Part shown: in pieces, positions 48,707 through 60,394 of the stretch
How positions within the stretch are numbered: position 1 is the first letter of the stretch
Layout: each line of letters starts with the position of its first letter
Origin: Cycas panzhihuaensis
Taxonomy: Eukaryota > Cycadophyta
NCBI GenBank assembly: GCA_023213395.1
Contig: CM041465.1
Span: forward strand, 41,609,741 to 41,673,740
Reading direction: 5' to 3'
Length of the DNA: 64,000 nt
The notes under the pieces: model-generated
Databases searched by the model: none
The model's input: only the letters and a program-made list of their open reading frames with translations
What the model was told of the DNA's origin: nothing
Translations under genes and position numbers: made by a program

Positions 48707-48898
48707 TGTAGTGTATTATACTTACAATATTATGTAACATAGATATAGGTTAATCATGTACGGTGCCAACTATCACCTTGTATGATCAACCATTTATTAT
48801 TCTTAAATACCTATTATAATTGTTATCTTTTGTATATATGAGGCTTAACATGTAATGTAATATGAAATTTTTGTGATTAATGAAAATCTATCATTACA
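48707..48898 (+). repeat. Possible right part of the Cop3 3' LTR
   Basis: Sequence after LarA ends in ATCTATCATTACA at 48898 and looks like the U5 end of a plant copia LTR. If joined to 25288-25445 the LTR would be about 350 bp. There is no second Cop3 LTR in the window to test this. Confidence 0.3.
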
Positions 48899-48949
48899 TT
48901 GGAGTTTAGATCAATTTGCTCTCCTTTATTATTATTACATGTTATGCGA

Positions 48950-49965
48950 TTTAAACTTGAGTTATTACTGAGACTAATTCTCAACCTTTACCTTTGCCCT
49001 TCTTCCCCATATTTAAAATAAATAAAAGGTCTTCTCCATCTTCTTCCACTATCAAAACCTCTACCTCATTGGGCCCCTATAAATTCTCTTCCCCTAGGTT
49101 GGTTCTAAGTTCCTCTTCCTCCTTGGATTCCACCCAACCTTTCTCTTTCTTGTCCTTCCATCCTATTAGATTCTCCCCTCACATAGGAGATTCCTCCTCT
49201 ACCTCTACACAAAAGTGATGAACCTCTTCTCATCATAGAGAGCATTCAAGTACCATGCTTATTTTGCTTCTCTTTTGGCTTTAATGCTAATTGATATGCA
49301 TCTTCCATACTTTTAACTCTATGCATGCTAAGCTTATCCTAAATTTAAAACTATAAACTATTTACATACCTTACAGTGACTTGTTCATCTATCTTCTTAT
49401 ACTCTACATGAATGGAAACCTTATAGAACTCATTTGTATAGTCTTGTATTGTCATTTCCTTTTACTTTAAGTTATGAAACTTTCTAAAGAGGGTTTAAGA
49501 GTAATCAACTAGTAGAAACTTCTAATATTTTCTTTACCTTTCTTCACCCTCTCCTTTTGTAAGTGATCCCACCAAATAGTTACATGTCCTTTTAACTTTA
49601 TGCATGCAAATTTTACCTTCTTCTCTTCATCCATGCCTTTCTATTTAAAGAAATTCTCCATGGCATTTAGCCAATCTACTAGCTTCTCTAGTTTTAAACT
49701 CCCTTGTAGTTTAGAATGTCAGTCTTGATTCCATCACTCTTATCTTCAAGTACTTTTAATAATATTTCTTCTATTCTTTATGGTTCTTATGGCCCACCAT
49801 CTTCTAGTCTTAGACCATCATCACTTAATGCCTCTTCTTCACTAGTATTTTCTCTATGCCTTTGTCTTAATACTATGGTAGTAATTTATTCCATTCTCCT
49901 CTATAGCTCCTACAGGTTTTTATTCATTTTAAAATAGCTTATTTTTCCTCCTCTTCTTACCATTT
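48950..49965 (-). pseudogene. Gyp2: gypsy gag remnant
   Basis: Read on the minus strand from near 49965. The retrotransposon gag domain is visible at about 49560-49700 as L-E-K-L-V-D-W-L-N-A-M-E-N-F, then K-V-K-F-A-C-I-K-L-K-G-H and I-W-W-D-H. Further on is a basic Arg/Gly-rich part and, near 48985-49020, a degenerate knuckle Y-F-K-Y-G-E-E-G-Q-R (Cys to Tyr, His to Gln). No protease or pol follows, because the sequence ends near 48900. It differs from Gyp1 gag and is a separate, truncated element. Confidence 0.68.
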
Positions 49966-50566
49966 TTTACTACTCTTCTTTTTACCCAACCACTTCGGGT
50001 TTTAAAGCTTCTCTTATAAGCTTTTTGTAAGGCTCTTAAGCCCCAATGAGCACTTGTTTACCCTTTCAATAGAAATACTCTGCAACCTATATAGTTTTAT
50101 TCTAATAAATATCCACTACAACACCTCAAAAATTTGTGATTTCTTTCTTTAACCCCAGAGCTGGACCATGTTCAAATACTAGATGATGAGGATAGATTAC
50201 AAGGAAAACATTCAACCTTTCATGTATAAACTAAATTCTAACCATCAAGTAAAATGTTATGTTTTGATTAGTAGAGCCTAAATTTTAGAGAAAATAACTA
50301 AAAAGTAAAAAGTGGTTTAAGTTATGATGAAGGTATAGATACACCTGCATCACTCCTTAAGGCTTAGTTTGATATTGTGCTCATAATCCCTATGATTTCA
50401 TTATGGGTTTTTATGAGTTTAAGTAATCTAAATATCTCCTATGATTTATATTAGAATAAAAATTTTATTTATAATTACATGACTCATGAAGAGGATTCAT
50501 TACACTTGATATTAGAGGAAGTTAATTTACTACCATTTCATAGTTATGAGAAGTAGGATCTTACAT
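49966..50566. other. Decayed LTR-like stretch
   Basis: On the minus strand TGGTCCAGCTCTGG directly follows a TTTGAACA end (50155-50170), which could be an unusual primer binding site for Gyp2. The + strand from 50169 (TGTTCAAATAC) to 50565 (TTACA) has plausible LTR ends. No partner copy is present, so the reading is tentative. Confidence 0.3.
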
Positions 50567-50580
50567 TTAGTATTAGAGTC
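50567..50580 (+). other. Decayed primer binding site on the + strand
   Basis: The surrounding TTTAGTATTAGAGTCAAG differs from TTTGGTATCAGAGCCAAG at three positions, all G>A or C>T, and follows TTACA. It marks the 5' LTR/leader border of an otherwise lost plus-strand LTR element. Confidence 0.5.
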
Positions 50581-51289
50581 AAGATTCAAGCTTAATGAGA
50601 ATATATGATAAAATGTAGGTTAAGAATATAAAAATAATATGAAGTCACTATAATAATGTGTATTTCACTATGTTGTATACTTTACTATGTTAATAATGTG
50701 TACTTTATTAATCTTATGAGATAACTAACTAGGGGCTAGTTACTCTCTTTCCCTCTCATGTAACTTCTTCTCCTCCTCATTTCTTGGCTTAACACACTCC
50801 TCAAAGTGAGGAGTGAATTATTTCTTCATAATGGTTTTCAATCAATGGCATTAAGAGTGATTGCATTAGAGCTTAGGAGTAGACTCATGCATGTACTATT
50901 GGTGATTGAATACAAGTATTATTCATTGAAATCACTTCTGTAAATTCTCTTCATTCTTGCTCTCTTTATATTTATAATTTAGCCATGTTCTTTACTTCTT
51001 TGACAAAGAGACCATTAAAAATAAGTAAAAATTAGAGTGATGAATTATCATCTTAGAATTATGATATTAAAGAAAAGGAGTTAAGTTAAAGGATTTTGAA
51101 TTCTAATAAGAGATAGAATGAATTATAAACTTTATCAAAGTGAACTCTTATAAAGAACAGGACGTTGCTCAAAAAATAGAGTTATTGAAGCTTAGCCTTA
51201 GACACAACTACAAAGAATTTCTATTATAGGTGTGAATATTTTTTTATCATAATAGGGCTAGTAGTTAAAAATTTAATTGAAAAGTTAAC
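50581..51289. other. No gene seen
   Basis: AT-rich leader-like sequence after the primer-site motif. No recognisable frame or repeat was found. Confidence 0.45.
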
Positions 51290-51640
51290 TATCAATGGGA
51301 CTTGGTGGTTAGTAGAAATTTGGTCTATAGGTTAATAGAGTTAGCCATGATAACTTTAGTTGGTAGCACTTTGGTTAATAAGTCAATGGAATTAATTAAT
51401 CTAACCATGGTTAATAAAACTTTGGTTGGCAATTTAATAAACTTAGTCAAGAGAATCTTAGTTAATAGAACTTTGATTAATAGGTTAATAAATTTGATCA
51501 AGAGAATGTTGGTTAACTGAACTTTAGTCAAAGGGTCAATAGGTTAATAGGACTTGGTCAAAGAAGCCTTAGTTAAAAGGTCAATATGACTAAGCCAATA
51601 GTACTTTAGTTAATATGACACTGAATTTAGTTAAGAGAAC
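51290..51640 (+). repeat. Degenerate short tandem repeats
   Basis: Motifs of the type ACTTTGGTTAATAGGTCAAT recur about ten times with irregular spacing (mostly 20-45 bp). They produce mirror-image open frames on both strands (51302-51520 and 51325-51531) rich in Leu, Val, Asn and Lys, which are repeat artefacts. Confidence 0.6.
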
Positions 51641-52143
51641 TTTGGTCAATAGATTTTCATCAACATACCTTTGCCAATAGACCCTTCTAAATAAAGCCTC
51701 ATTAATACCTTCATTAATAGAGCTTTCTTAACAAGTTAGCATTGGTAGTTTGAGATTATGTGTTGATATTAGTTACATTTCATTTTTGAATAGTAGAATA
51801 ATTTATGGAAAAATTATAAATGTATGAGACTTGAGGATTAAGTTAATCGTAGTCAAATTCAAAGATTTTGGCCAAGCTAAAAAAGAAAAGGAAAAAAATA
51901 AATAAAAAGGTATAGGAAATTTTATTTCAAAAGCTATAACTTTCTATTATAATCTCATATCAATCTAAAACCTTAGAGTTAGCATTGCAACATTATTTTA
52001 AGTAGATTTATCCTTGATAATTCTTAGGCTAATTATATATTATTTGGATAGAATTTCATAAATTATGGTTTTTCTTATTAGTTATATAACTTTAATATTG
52101 TAACTCAAAATTAATTAAAATTTGATATTTGATATTCTACACT
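51641..52143. other. No gene seen
   Basis: AT-rich sequence up to the LINE target duplication, with nothing recognisable. Confidence 0.45.
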
Positions 52144-52161
52144 TAAATCTTCTTTTATTCT
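52144..52161. repeat. LINE target-site duplication, left copy
   Basis: TAAATCTTCTTTTATTCT is identical over 18 bp to 58505-58522. The tail side of the LINE lies directly to its right. Confidence 0.93.
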
Positions 52162-52254
52162 TTTTTTATTAGATAAAATAAATTTTTAGTGGGTTTGAAA
52201 GAGGATCCCACAACCTATTACATCAGGAGAAATAGTGCATCTAGATTTTATATG

Positions 52255-52273
52255 ACCGTGATAGCCCCACGGT
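52255..52273 (-). other. Hairpin in the LINE 3' untranslated region
   Basis: ACCGTG and CACGGT form a perfect six-pair stem around a seven-base loop. The nine-base word GCCCCACGG in its right arm recurs 39 bp away (52264-52272 and 52303-52311). Confidence 0.55.
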
Positions 52274-52311
52274 CTAGGCCAGAGAGCTAGATGCCGGGAC
52301 AAGCCCCACGG

Positions 52312-55300
52312 CTAGCTGTTACAGATCATGTCCTTCTCAATCAGAACCATTAGGTCCCTAGGGAAATCAGTCTTCCATACTTTGCTTGTCCTGTGTCTCA
52401 CTCCCCAGCTTGCCAGAAAGTCAATTGGTTTATTACCTTCTCTCAGAGTATGCCTTATAAGGACATCTGCCAGTCCCTTAATGATTTCTTTGGCATCGTT
52501 AAATAAGGGTTAGAATCTCCAATCCTGGAGAGCCTCGTCTTTCAGTGTTCTTACCACAACCTCAGAGTCCCCCTCAATTACCAATCTCTGAATATTTCCT
52601 TCCACAGCAAGATCAAGAGCTCTAAGCATAGCATACATCTCAGCATAATGATTTGTCTGACAATCATAGAATTCCGCGAAAGCCCAAATAGGGGACCCAA
52701 TATGATCCCTACAAATACCTCCTCCCCCAGCATCCCCGGGATTCCCTTTTGCTGCCCCATCAAAATTTATTTTGATCCAGGGCTCCTCTGGAGGTAGCCA
52801 CCTACTACATTTGGACTTTACAACCTCGAAGGCTAGTTCTATGCCCCATTTGCTCAGAATCCTATTCTCTGTCAGGGACATGCACTTTTCATTAACATTT
52901 CTGACATTCTCTCTTATGTCTGTACAAATTCTGTTGAAAATAGCAATCTAGTCCAACTGATTCGCCTGAAAAATTCTACAGTTCCTCTCTTTCCATATGT
53001 TCCAGGCTAGTATCAGGAGTGCACTCTTCCAGATATAGCTCAAAGTTCTACTCTTAAATGGGCTAATCCAAGCCAACCAAAGGTCAGTGGTCTTTTCCGA
53101 AAATGTCTAGCTTACCTCTAGTTTTCCCAGCAGCATCCTCCACACCTCCCTTGTGTAAGAGCACTCAAGGAAGATGTGGTCCATGGATTCCTCTTCCGAG
53201 CAACATAGAGTACATCTATTTGCCAACATGAAGCCTCTTCTTTTTAGATTGTCAATTGTAAGAATTTTATTCTTTAAGTAGGTCCACCAGAATATGACAA
53301 TCTTGGGAATGATAGGGAGCTTCTAGACACCTTCGAGGATAGGGTTACTCTGAACCCCTCTTGTTTAACATAAGTAAAGGTATCCTTGTTTAACAGTGTA
53401 GTCTTCAGATGGGCTCAAGGGCCACACAACCGAGTCTGATGAGGGAATTCTGGGGATGTAACATTTTCCTAGAATCCTTTTGATCTCGTTAAGGCCTTCT
53501 TGCAGTCTTTCTCCTTAGATTTCCCCTAAAGTCTTCTAAATCCTATTTTTTCTGCTTTCGGCCCAATAATCCTTAACATATCTACTGAAAAGCCTGACAC
53601 AAGGACCCATAATGGGTTCCAGGTCTGGGTAATCCTTAAGCGTTTAATCGCAACACCATGCATCCTCCCGAATCTTATGGAGTTCCCATCTCCTAATCTC
53701 CATTTCAGACCATTCCTTATAGCTTTCCAAGCTTTAAGAATACTCCTCCAGATAGTTGAACCAACCTGAGAGATATCATTACCTAGAAGAGAGCCTCCTT
53801 GCACATATTTCCTTATTAGGATCTTCTCCCAAAGCCTCTCTCCACCTTTGCATAGATGCCAGCCCAACTTTGCCCCTAAGGCTGCATTGAAGAGAGGAAG
53901 TCTTCTCAGATTTAGGCCCCTAGCCTATTTTGGCAAACAGACTTTATTCCAGCTAACCAAATGAATCCTATCTTTGTTCTCAGCCTTAGACCAAAGGAAC
54001 CTCTTCTGAATAGATTCTATGATGTCTGAGATACCCGTTGGGACTCTAAAGATGGACATCCAGAAGACTGGGATGCTCTGCAGCGTGGAGGCAACAAGCT
54101 AGAGTTTTCCAACTTGACTTAAGAGGGCACCTTTCCAGCCAGCCAACTTCCTTTGCAACCTGTCGATAAGGGGATTCCACATATCCTTGGTCATCTTCCC
54201 AACAAAGAGGGGCAGCCCAAGGTAAGTTGTGGGGAGCTTTTTGATGCCCATCTCTAGGATTCTACTGATCCTACCTTGTGTTTGGCCTAGGGTGTTTATA
54301 AAGAAAACATTGCTCTTATTCAGATTTATCTTTTGATTCGTGGCTTTTTCGAAATGGCCCAAAATCTCTTTAAAATTGGAGGCCTCCCTTATAGTAGCCT
54401 TCCCTAAGAAGATATTGTCATCCACAAATTGATGATAGGCCACATTGTCCATCCTTGATGTCGGTTTAATACCATTTATGACCCCTTATCCCCTCATGGA
54501 CTCTAGGGATCTGCCCAATAGTTCAGCCATCTTGATATACAAAAAGGGAGAAAGAGGATCACCCTGCCTCAACCCCCTGAACCCCAGAAAAAAGCTGGAA
54601 GATGAACCGTTGATGATGACAGAGAATTGAGGGTTACCAATGAATAGATTTATCCATGATCGCCATGTCTCCCCAAAGCCAAAAGCCCTTAGGCAATCAA
54701 GCAAACACTCCCAGGAAACCCTATCAAAGGCCTTTGTGAGATCAATCTTGATGAGCATCATGGGCTCTTTCCTCTCTGCTGTAGAGTGAATAGTTTCGTG
54801 AATAACAATATAACCATCGTAGATATGTCTTCCTCGAAGAAACCCATCTTGATTCTTGAAGATGATGTTTGGCATAATTTTCTTTATTCTATTGACCAAA
54901 ACCTTGGTTATGATTTTGTATTTAACATTGCATAGGCTAATGGGGCGAAAATCTTCCATCCTTCTAGCTCCCTCTTTTTTAGGGATGAGGACCAGGAAGG
55001 TAGTCTGCCACTCCTGCAAGATCTTTCTATTCGCATAAAACTCCTAAAGCCCATCCATAAGGTCCCCCTTTATAATATCCCAGAATTCTTGGGAAAACCC
55101 CAGAGGGAAACCGTCAAGGCCAGGAGCTTTATCTCTCTTCATACTGAAGAGTGCTACCCTAACCTCATCCTGGGTGAATGGAACTATGAGCTAAGCATTT
55201 TGGGCATCATTCACCAAACAGGGGATGTTGTTAAGGAATTCCTTCCTTAAGTCCATGTCTCCATCAAGCGGTTCTACAAATAGATCCTTGAAATAATCAC

Positions 55301-56504
55301 TGGCCAGCTCCTTCATTTCCTTTACCGAACTAACTTCAGTTCCATCGTCCCTTTGAAGCCTACTAATTCTATTGTTCGCTCTATGCTTTACTGTGGTCAT
55401 GTGGAAAAATCTAGTATTTCGATCTCCTTCGGCCAACCACAAAGCCCTAGATTTTTATCTCCGGTGAATTTCCTCTGTGTTGAGAATCTCCTCCAGAGAC
55501 TCAGTCAGCTCCTTCTCTGCCTTATCTAGCTCCAGAGATCTGCCCAACTGCTCGATTTGTTGCTCAATATCTTTCAAATCCCAAATAGTCTTATCCTTTT
55601 GATCATTTATGTTTTGAAATACTTCTTTATTCCAAACCTTAACTTTTCTTTTAACCCAGTCCAACTTCTTAGAGAATCTGTACATTGCATGTCCTCTAAT
55701 TTCGATGCTCCACTATTCCTCAATTCTTTTCTGAAGATCTGGGTGGCATAGCCACATTAATTCAAATCTGAAGGGGGCCCTGATAAACTTACCCGGATCC
55801 AAGAATTGCATCAAGAGGGGCAAATGATCAGAACTAGTCCTCGGTAGAGCCTCAAGGGTGAAATCCTTGAAGCACCTCATCCAATCATAATTGACCAGTA
55901 CCCTGTCCAGCTTAATTTGAATAAGGTTATCCCCCAGCCATTTATTGGACCAGGTGAAGGAGGCACCTCTAAGATTAACATCATCCAACCCCCCCTGTTG
56001 CAGGAATTCGCTGAAATCACTCATACTAGTAGTAGTCCAAATTTTGCCACCTCTCTTATCACCAGGGGATAAGGCCGAGTTAAAATCGCCTGCCAACAAC
56101 CATGGAAGACGGCAGTCCCTGTGGGCCTCTATTAATCTATCCCAAAGCCTCTTTCTGGGTTCTTGTTGGTTTGGGCCATATACATTAGTGGCAATCCATG
56201 TGATGTTATTGCTTTTATTGGTTAACTGAACCGAAATAAAGGATTCTTCTATCAAGAAAATTTCTCCCAACCATATAGACGGATTCCATAATACCATTAG
56301 ACCCCCAACTCCTTGGGCATAGTCTACCTCAATTCCTTTGGCAAACTTCCAAATTTTATTCCTGATCTTAGGCCTGTTCTCCTTACTTAATTTGGTTTCT
56401 TGTAGGAATATCAGATCTGGCTGATGTCTACTTCTCATATCCTTGATGATTCTCTGTTTCAAAGGGGCATTGAGGCCCAAGATATTCCATGATAAAATTC
56501 TCAT
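52312..56504 (-). pseudogene. LINE ORF2: endonuclease, reverse transcriptase, RNase H
   Basis: ORF2 supplies target nicking and cDNA synthesis. It starts at ATG 56502-56504 and ends at the TAG on the minus strand at 52312-52314. The apurinic-type endonuclease (55713-56504) shows ILSWNILGLN, FLQETKL, AGDFN and SSDHLPL, i.e. a full catalytic set. A linker and RT follow (54099-55019), with R-x-I-S-L-C-N-V, RQGDPLSPFL and the catalytic box FVDD (54417-54428) where FADD is usual. A zinc-binding zf-RVT-type region lies near 53200-53300 (C-T-L-C-C, then H-x4-C). RNase H is at 52330-52881 with NFDGAAKGNPG, AEMYAMLRAL and EGDSEVV. Stops interrupt one continuous frame at 55713, 55455, 55191, 54486, 54099 and 53526, and a frameshift lies between 53526 and 52881. 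Confidence 0.93.
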
Positions 56505-56521
56505 CGCTTCTTTCTTTGTTT

Positions 56522-57898
56522 CTAAACTTCAGCAGTTTCCCCTTTTGGGGGTTCTCTGCCTACTGTAATGGATCTAAGAGTAGGCCCTTCAAGGAATGAT
56601 TCCTTTAAAGTTCTTTGCATGCCTAGATCTACTTGGGCAGTTGATTCTTTCTCCCTTTGCACTTTTGACAGTAGTCTCCCAACCTTCTTCTCGGCTCCCA
56701 CATCAGGCAGCTTCTTTTGAGGCAAAGTCAGCTGCAATAATGAATCAAGGGCTGACTGCCCTAGTTCCTCCAAACTAGGCATTCCCGCATCCCCAATCCC
56801 TTCTAAATGTCCCTGACAGCTTGCTCTAACCGACAGTGGGGGCATGTCTGCCCCCATCTCGGCCTCCTTCTCTTGCTGTCTCGGTGGCACAAGCAAAATG
56901 TTATGGATTAGTGGAACAACCCCTGAGGGGGATAGTTCCCCAGTACCATCCTCGCCAGCCTTGCACTCTGGAGCCACAGTGGCCTGTGCCGCTTGGGCAT
57001 CTTCCTCTAATAGCGTGTCCTCCTCATTTGGGTCAAAACCTAGATTCAGATAAGAAGTTTCGACTGCCTCCATTCAGACTATACATTCTTGATCCTCCCC
57101 TTTTTCTTTCTCCTTCTCTTATATGTTTGGCTCTACCGGATCATCTTTTGAGGGTTGCACTCCCAGGCACTTTTGGGGCAGATGTCCTAGATTCCTACAG
57201 GTTGAACATCTAAAGTGGTCCAGCTCGTAGAACAATGACTGCACCCAGCTCTTATCAGGCAGGTCCATCCATATATCATCTAAAAGTGGCTTGTCTAATC
57301 TCACCAAGGCACAAATTCTGGCATTAATGAGCCTACTCTTGTTCTTCGTCGCTAAATCGACTGCTAAGAGAGGACCCACTGCTTTCGCGATGCCTTTAAA
57401 TACCTTAGGATTCCAATGATGGAGAGGTAGACTTGGGAGTTGGATCCATATGGGGGCTTGTCTAATTTTAGGAACCGAGGGATCAAAGTCCCTATGCCAT
57501 TTCTCAAGAGATAGGGCTTTTCTACTAAACATCCATGGTGCCCTAATCAAAATACTAGACATGTCTTCATGTGATGCAAATTTAAATAGCACACAGCCCT
57601 TGGGCATGGCTATTACCTCCACACTGCTCATTGTTTTCCATTTGGTCCTCGTCCAAGTCCTGATGGGCTCCAATCCTGGCCTAGGACCAGAGAACCTGCC
57701 GACAAGGCAATTCTCCCACAACTTTTCAGTTTTCTCAACTAGGGCTAGGGGAATTTTCAGTCTTACTTTATTGTCTTCGAACACCAGAGTTAAATCAAAG
57801 GATTCTTCCTCTTTTGATTTCAAGACATCTCTATAGGACCTCCCTAATGCCAAGTTAGGGTTCTGGTTCTGGTTTAAAGGGGAATGATCTTTTTCCAT
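56522..57898 (-). pseudogene. LINE ORF1: DUF4283-type RNA-binding protein
   Basis: ORF1 starts at ATG 57896-57898 and ends at 56522, 17 bp before ORF2. The first 259 codons contain the domain common to plant LINE ORF1 proteins (G-R-S-Y-R-D-V-L-K near residue 20, then A-P-W-M-F and P-I-W-I-Q-L-P) and end in a perfect CCHC knuckle C-S-T-C-R-N-L-G-H-L-P-Q-K-C near residue 232-245. Two in-frame stops (TAA at 57119-57121 and a TGA just before 57073) split off a 183-codon tail rich in Pro, Glu and Gln. Both stops are one C>T step from sense codons. The protein would bind LINE RNA to form the ribonucleoprotein. Confidence 0.9.
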
Positions 57899-58504
57899 TG
57901 TTCAGATTTTAAAAACTGTAGATAAAAACTCTAACTAGTAAAAGCAAAAACATACCATTTCTACTGACTCTAATTGTGGTTCTTCTTTGGGCCAGCTCCT
58001 CACTTTGCCCCTCTTCTTGCAATACAATAGGCTGCCTATCAGATTCTTCACAGCATAGCCTTCTAGACTCCTTAGATCCCATCTGGTTTCTCTCTCTAGT
58101 CTTAAGCACTATCCATGTATCTGCGAGTGGGTATAGCACCCACGAAGAACAAAGCATCTTGCCTCCTTAATCATAAAGGAACAGAGCTTGCATTGAGGCC
58201 ACTACTAAGCAAAGTATGCTCTGTCCTGAAGACATCTCTCCCTGACTCCTATGCAAGGAGAACTGACCTACTCTTGTCTGGTATGTGAATCTTGGCCCGC
58301 CGTCTAATTTCCGTCTCAACTAGGGCATTAAGGTGGATAAGCCCGTAGGCAACTATGTGTGCTTGTCGGCTAGCTTAGCCATCAATCCTTGAAGGATGTC
58401 ATGGCGTCCAAAGCCTCCATAGTGCACCCGCTATCCCCAACTGGCTCAAACCCTAACCTCTCTGTTGTCCCGAATCGCCTCTGCGTCGTCTTCTATTCAA
58501 CCAC
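57899..58504 (-). other. LINE 5' untranslated region and presumed internal promoter
   Basis: The 606 bp upstream of ORF1 are GC-richer than the flanks and start right at the target duplication. Full-length LINEs carry their promoter here. No specific element is identified. Confidence 0.6.
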
Positions 58505-58522
58505 TAAATCTTCTTTTATTCT
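58505..58522. repeat. LINE target-site duplication, right copy
   Basis: Identical over 18 bp to 52144-52161. Confidence 0.93.
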
Positions 58523-60394
58523 AACTACTAAATCTTAATAGGAATTCAAAAAATTTATCTAGTTCAAAAAAATCATAATTTTATAGAATCTTAATTTGAG
58601 AAAGCTTTATGGAAGTACCTAAATTGGCCTTCCATATCTACTTTGAGACTAAAATCAACATTCTATAACTTATCTCCCTCTATATATAGGGGTAAATTTT
58701 ACATCACTTTTTTTTTCATTAAAGGCTTACTTTATGAAGAAAATGCATAGAATTAGAAGGATGAGTAATATGTAGTTTGGTCAATTTAGCTAAGGTAACC
58801 TATATGAGGAGGAGATGGGATGAATAAAGGATTATTAATAAGAAGAAAACTAATAAAGGGTGTCCCAAAAAGAGTGTTTCCCATAATCTAGGAATGTTAA
58901 GGACATCATGATAATAGGTAAGTGAAGTTACATGCTTACTCTTTACTTAGCATAGCTTAGTGTAGTGTAGAGTAGCTATTTAGTAGGTATATATATGTAT
59001 TTGCCTATTAGTTTGCTAGATGAGTATGATTATACCTTATCAATGATGATTTTGACTATGGTTTATGGCTTTATTATTATCCCTTTGAGCTTAATAAGTT
59101 GAGAATAGCCTCTTAGTACCTCTACAAGGCATATTCCATTCTTCTCTTACTCCATTTACATCCTTCTCCTACTTATCCCAATCTATTAGACTTATTTTCC
59201 TCTAATTTATTCTATTTTTCATTATTTTCTTCTCATCCCACTTAATATGTTACTTATCTTACCCTATTTTCCATCATATCACATTGTTTTACGATATACG
59301 TGACTTATTTTTTCATAGCAAAATTGAAAAAGCTCATGGTATAACTTTTTGCAATTATAAATTTTTTTAAGCCTACATTTTATCATCCATTAATGGTGCC
59401 CAAACATAAGCCTCATTTATTTCCCCATCAAAACCATGGATGGCCCATCAATTTTGATGAAACCATTAGCTAATCAATACCCACACCCCTTGATTTCTTC
59501 CAAATCTATGGGCTTTTGCCATGGTTTTCGTCCATTGTTTTGAAAAGGGTTAATGTCACAAGGTTATTATATTAGTTGATTATTTCAAAAAAAGGTCTTA
59601 AGTGAACTTTAAATTAGATCACTTAAGTGAAATACACTTTCTTGTGCATTATGTATAATTTCATTTCACCTAGCTCTAATGCTCCCTCTCTTAATATAAA
59701 AGTAAAAGCTCAATGGAGGAGATTCTTCTTACCTCCCCATTTTGTGAAAGCTACTTTCTTTCTCTCGAGTCTCTCTTGCTCCCATGTTTGCCTTTGTATT
59801 TAGTGCATGGAGATGAAGGATAGATCCACTCTTTTCATGTGGTAGTAGAGCTTGCTTCCTTCATATTCCTCACTTACACTTGCAATGGAGCCATCACTTC
59901 CTTCTCCCCCACAATCCATGTGGTGGAGGAGATTGTGAAAGTGAATTTAGAAATATTTTAAAGTTATTATGATAGTATATTTTGTATTATTTGCTTTTCT
60001 TTTCTCTTTTGTAGGTTTTTAAGCATAATACAAGGAGTTGTAAGGCCCAAGGATTCCAATCCTTTGGTGGCCATTCATGCAATCTCATTCTTCTTTTTCT
60101 TTTCCCTTTTTTATCTATTTAACAAGGGGAAATGTTGTAGAAATTTTTCCAACATTTAGAAGAATGATTGTAAGGGGAGGTTTTACTATTTTTTTTTAAG
60201 AATTTCAAGCCATTTAAAATATCCATCATTATATGCTCTCACCTTGCCCATATTGGGATCCTAGTGATAAAAAAATGATAGAAATTTCATATGGTATCAT
60301 GTGTTAATGAGATATTAGTAAGCTAAAATTTCTGCAAAAATACAATTTGATTATTGAAATTCACAAGTCTACAAAATCTTCTACAGAGATCCAA
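58523..60394. other. No gene seen
   Basis: AT-rich sequence with a few longer pyrimidine-rich patches near 59680-59930. Short frames lack family resemblance. A small inverted repeat CATCAAAA...TTTTGATG lies near 59427-59460. Confidence 0.5.

Larger units (their letters stand above)
52162..58504 (-). mobile_element. Plant L1-type LINE, near full length
   Basis: The 6343-bp element is flanked by perfect 18-bp duplications (52144-52161, 58505-58522). On the minus strand it has a 606-bp 5' region, ORF1 with a CCHC knuckle, a 17-bp gap, ORF2 with endonuclease, RT and RNase H, a short 3' region and an A-rich end (AATAAAAAAA against the duplication). This is the structure of L1-clade LINEs that move by target-primed reverse transcription. 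It keeps more CpG and longer frames than the copia elements, suggesting a younger insertion. Confidence 0.95.

Noticed and set aside
25441-48711. A target-site duplication for LarA
   Set aside because: TAGGA and TGTAG share too little at any nearby boundary, so none is claimed.
54445-58170. Plus-strand frames across the LINE (up to 128 codons)
   Set aside because: They are antisense shadows of LINE ORF1 and ORF2.
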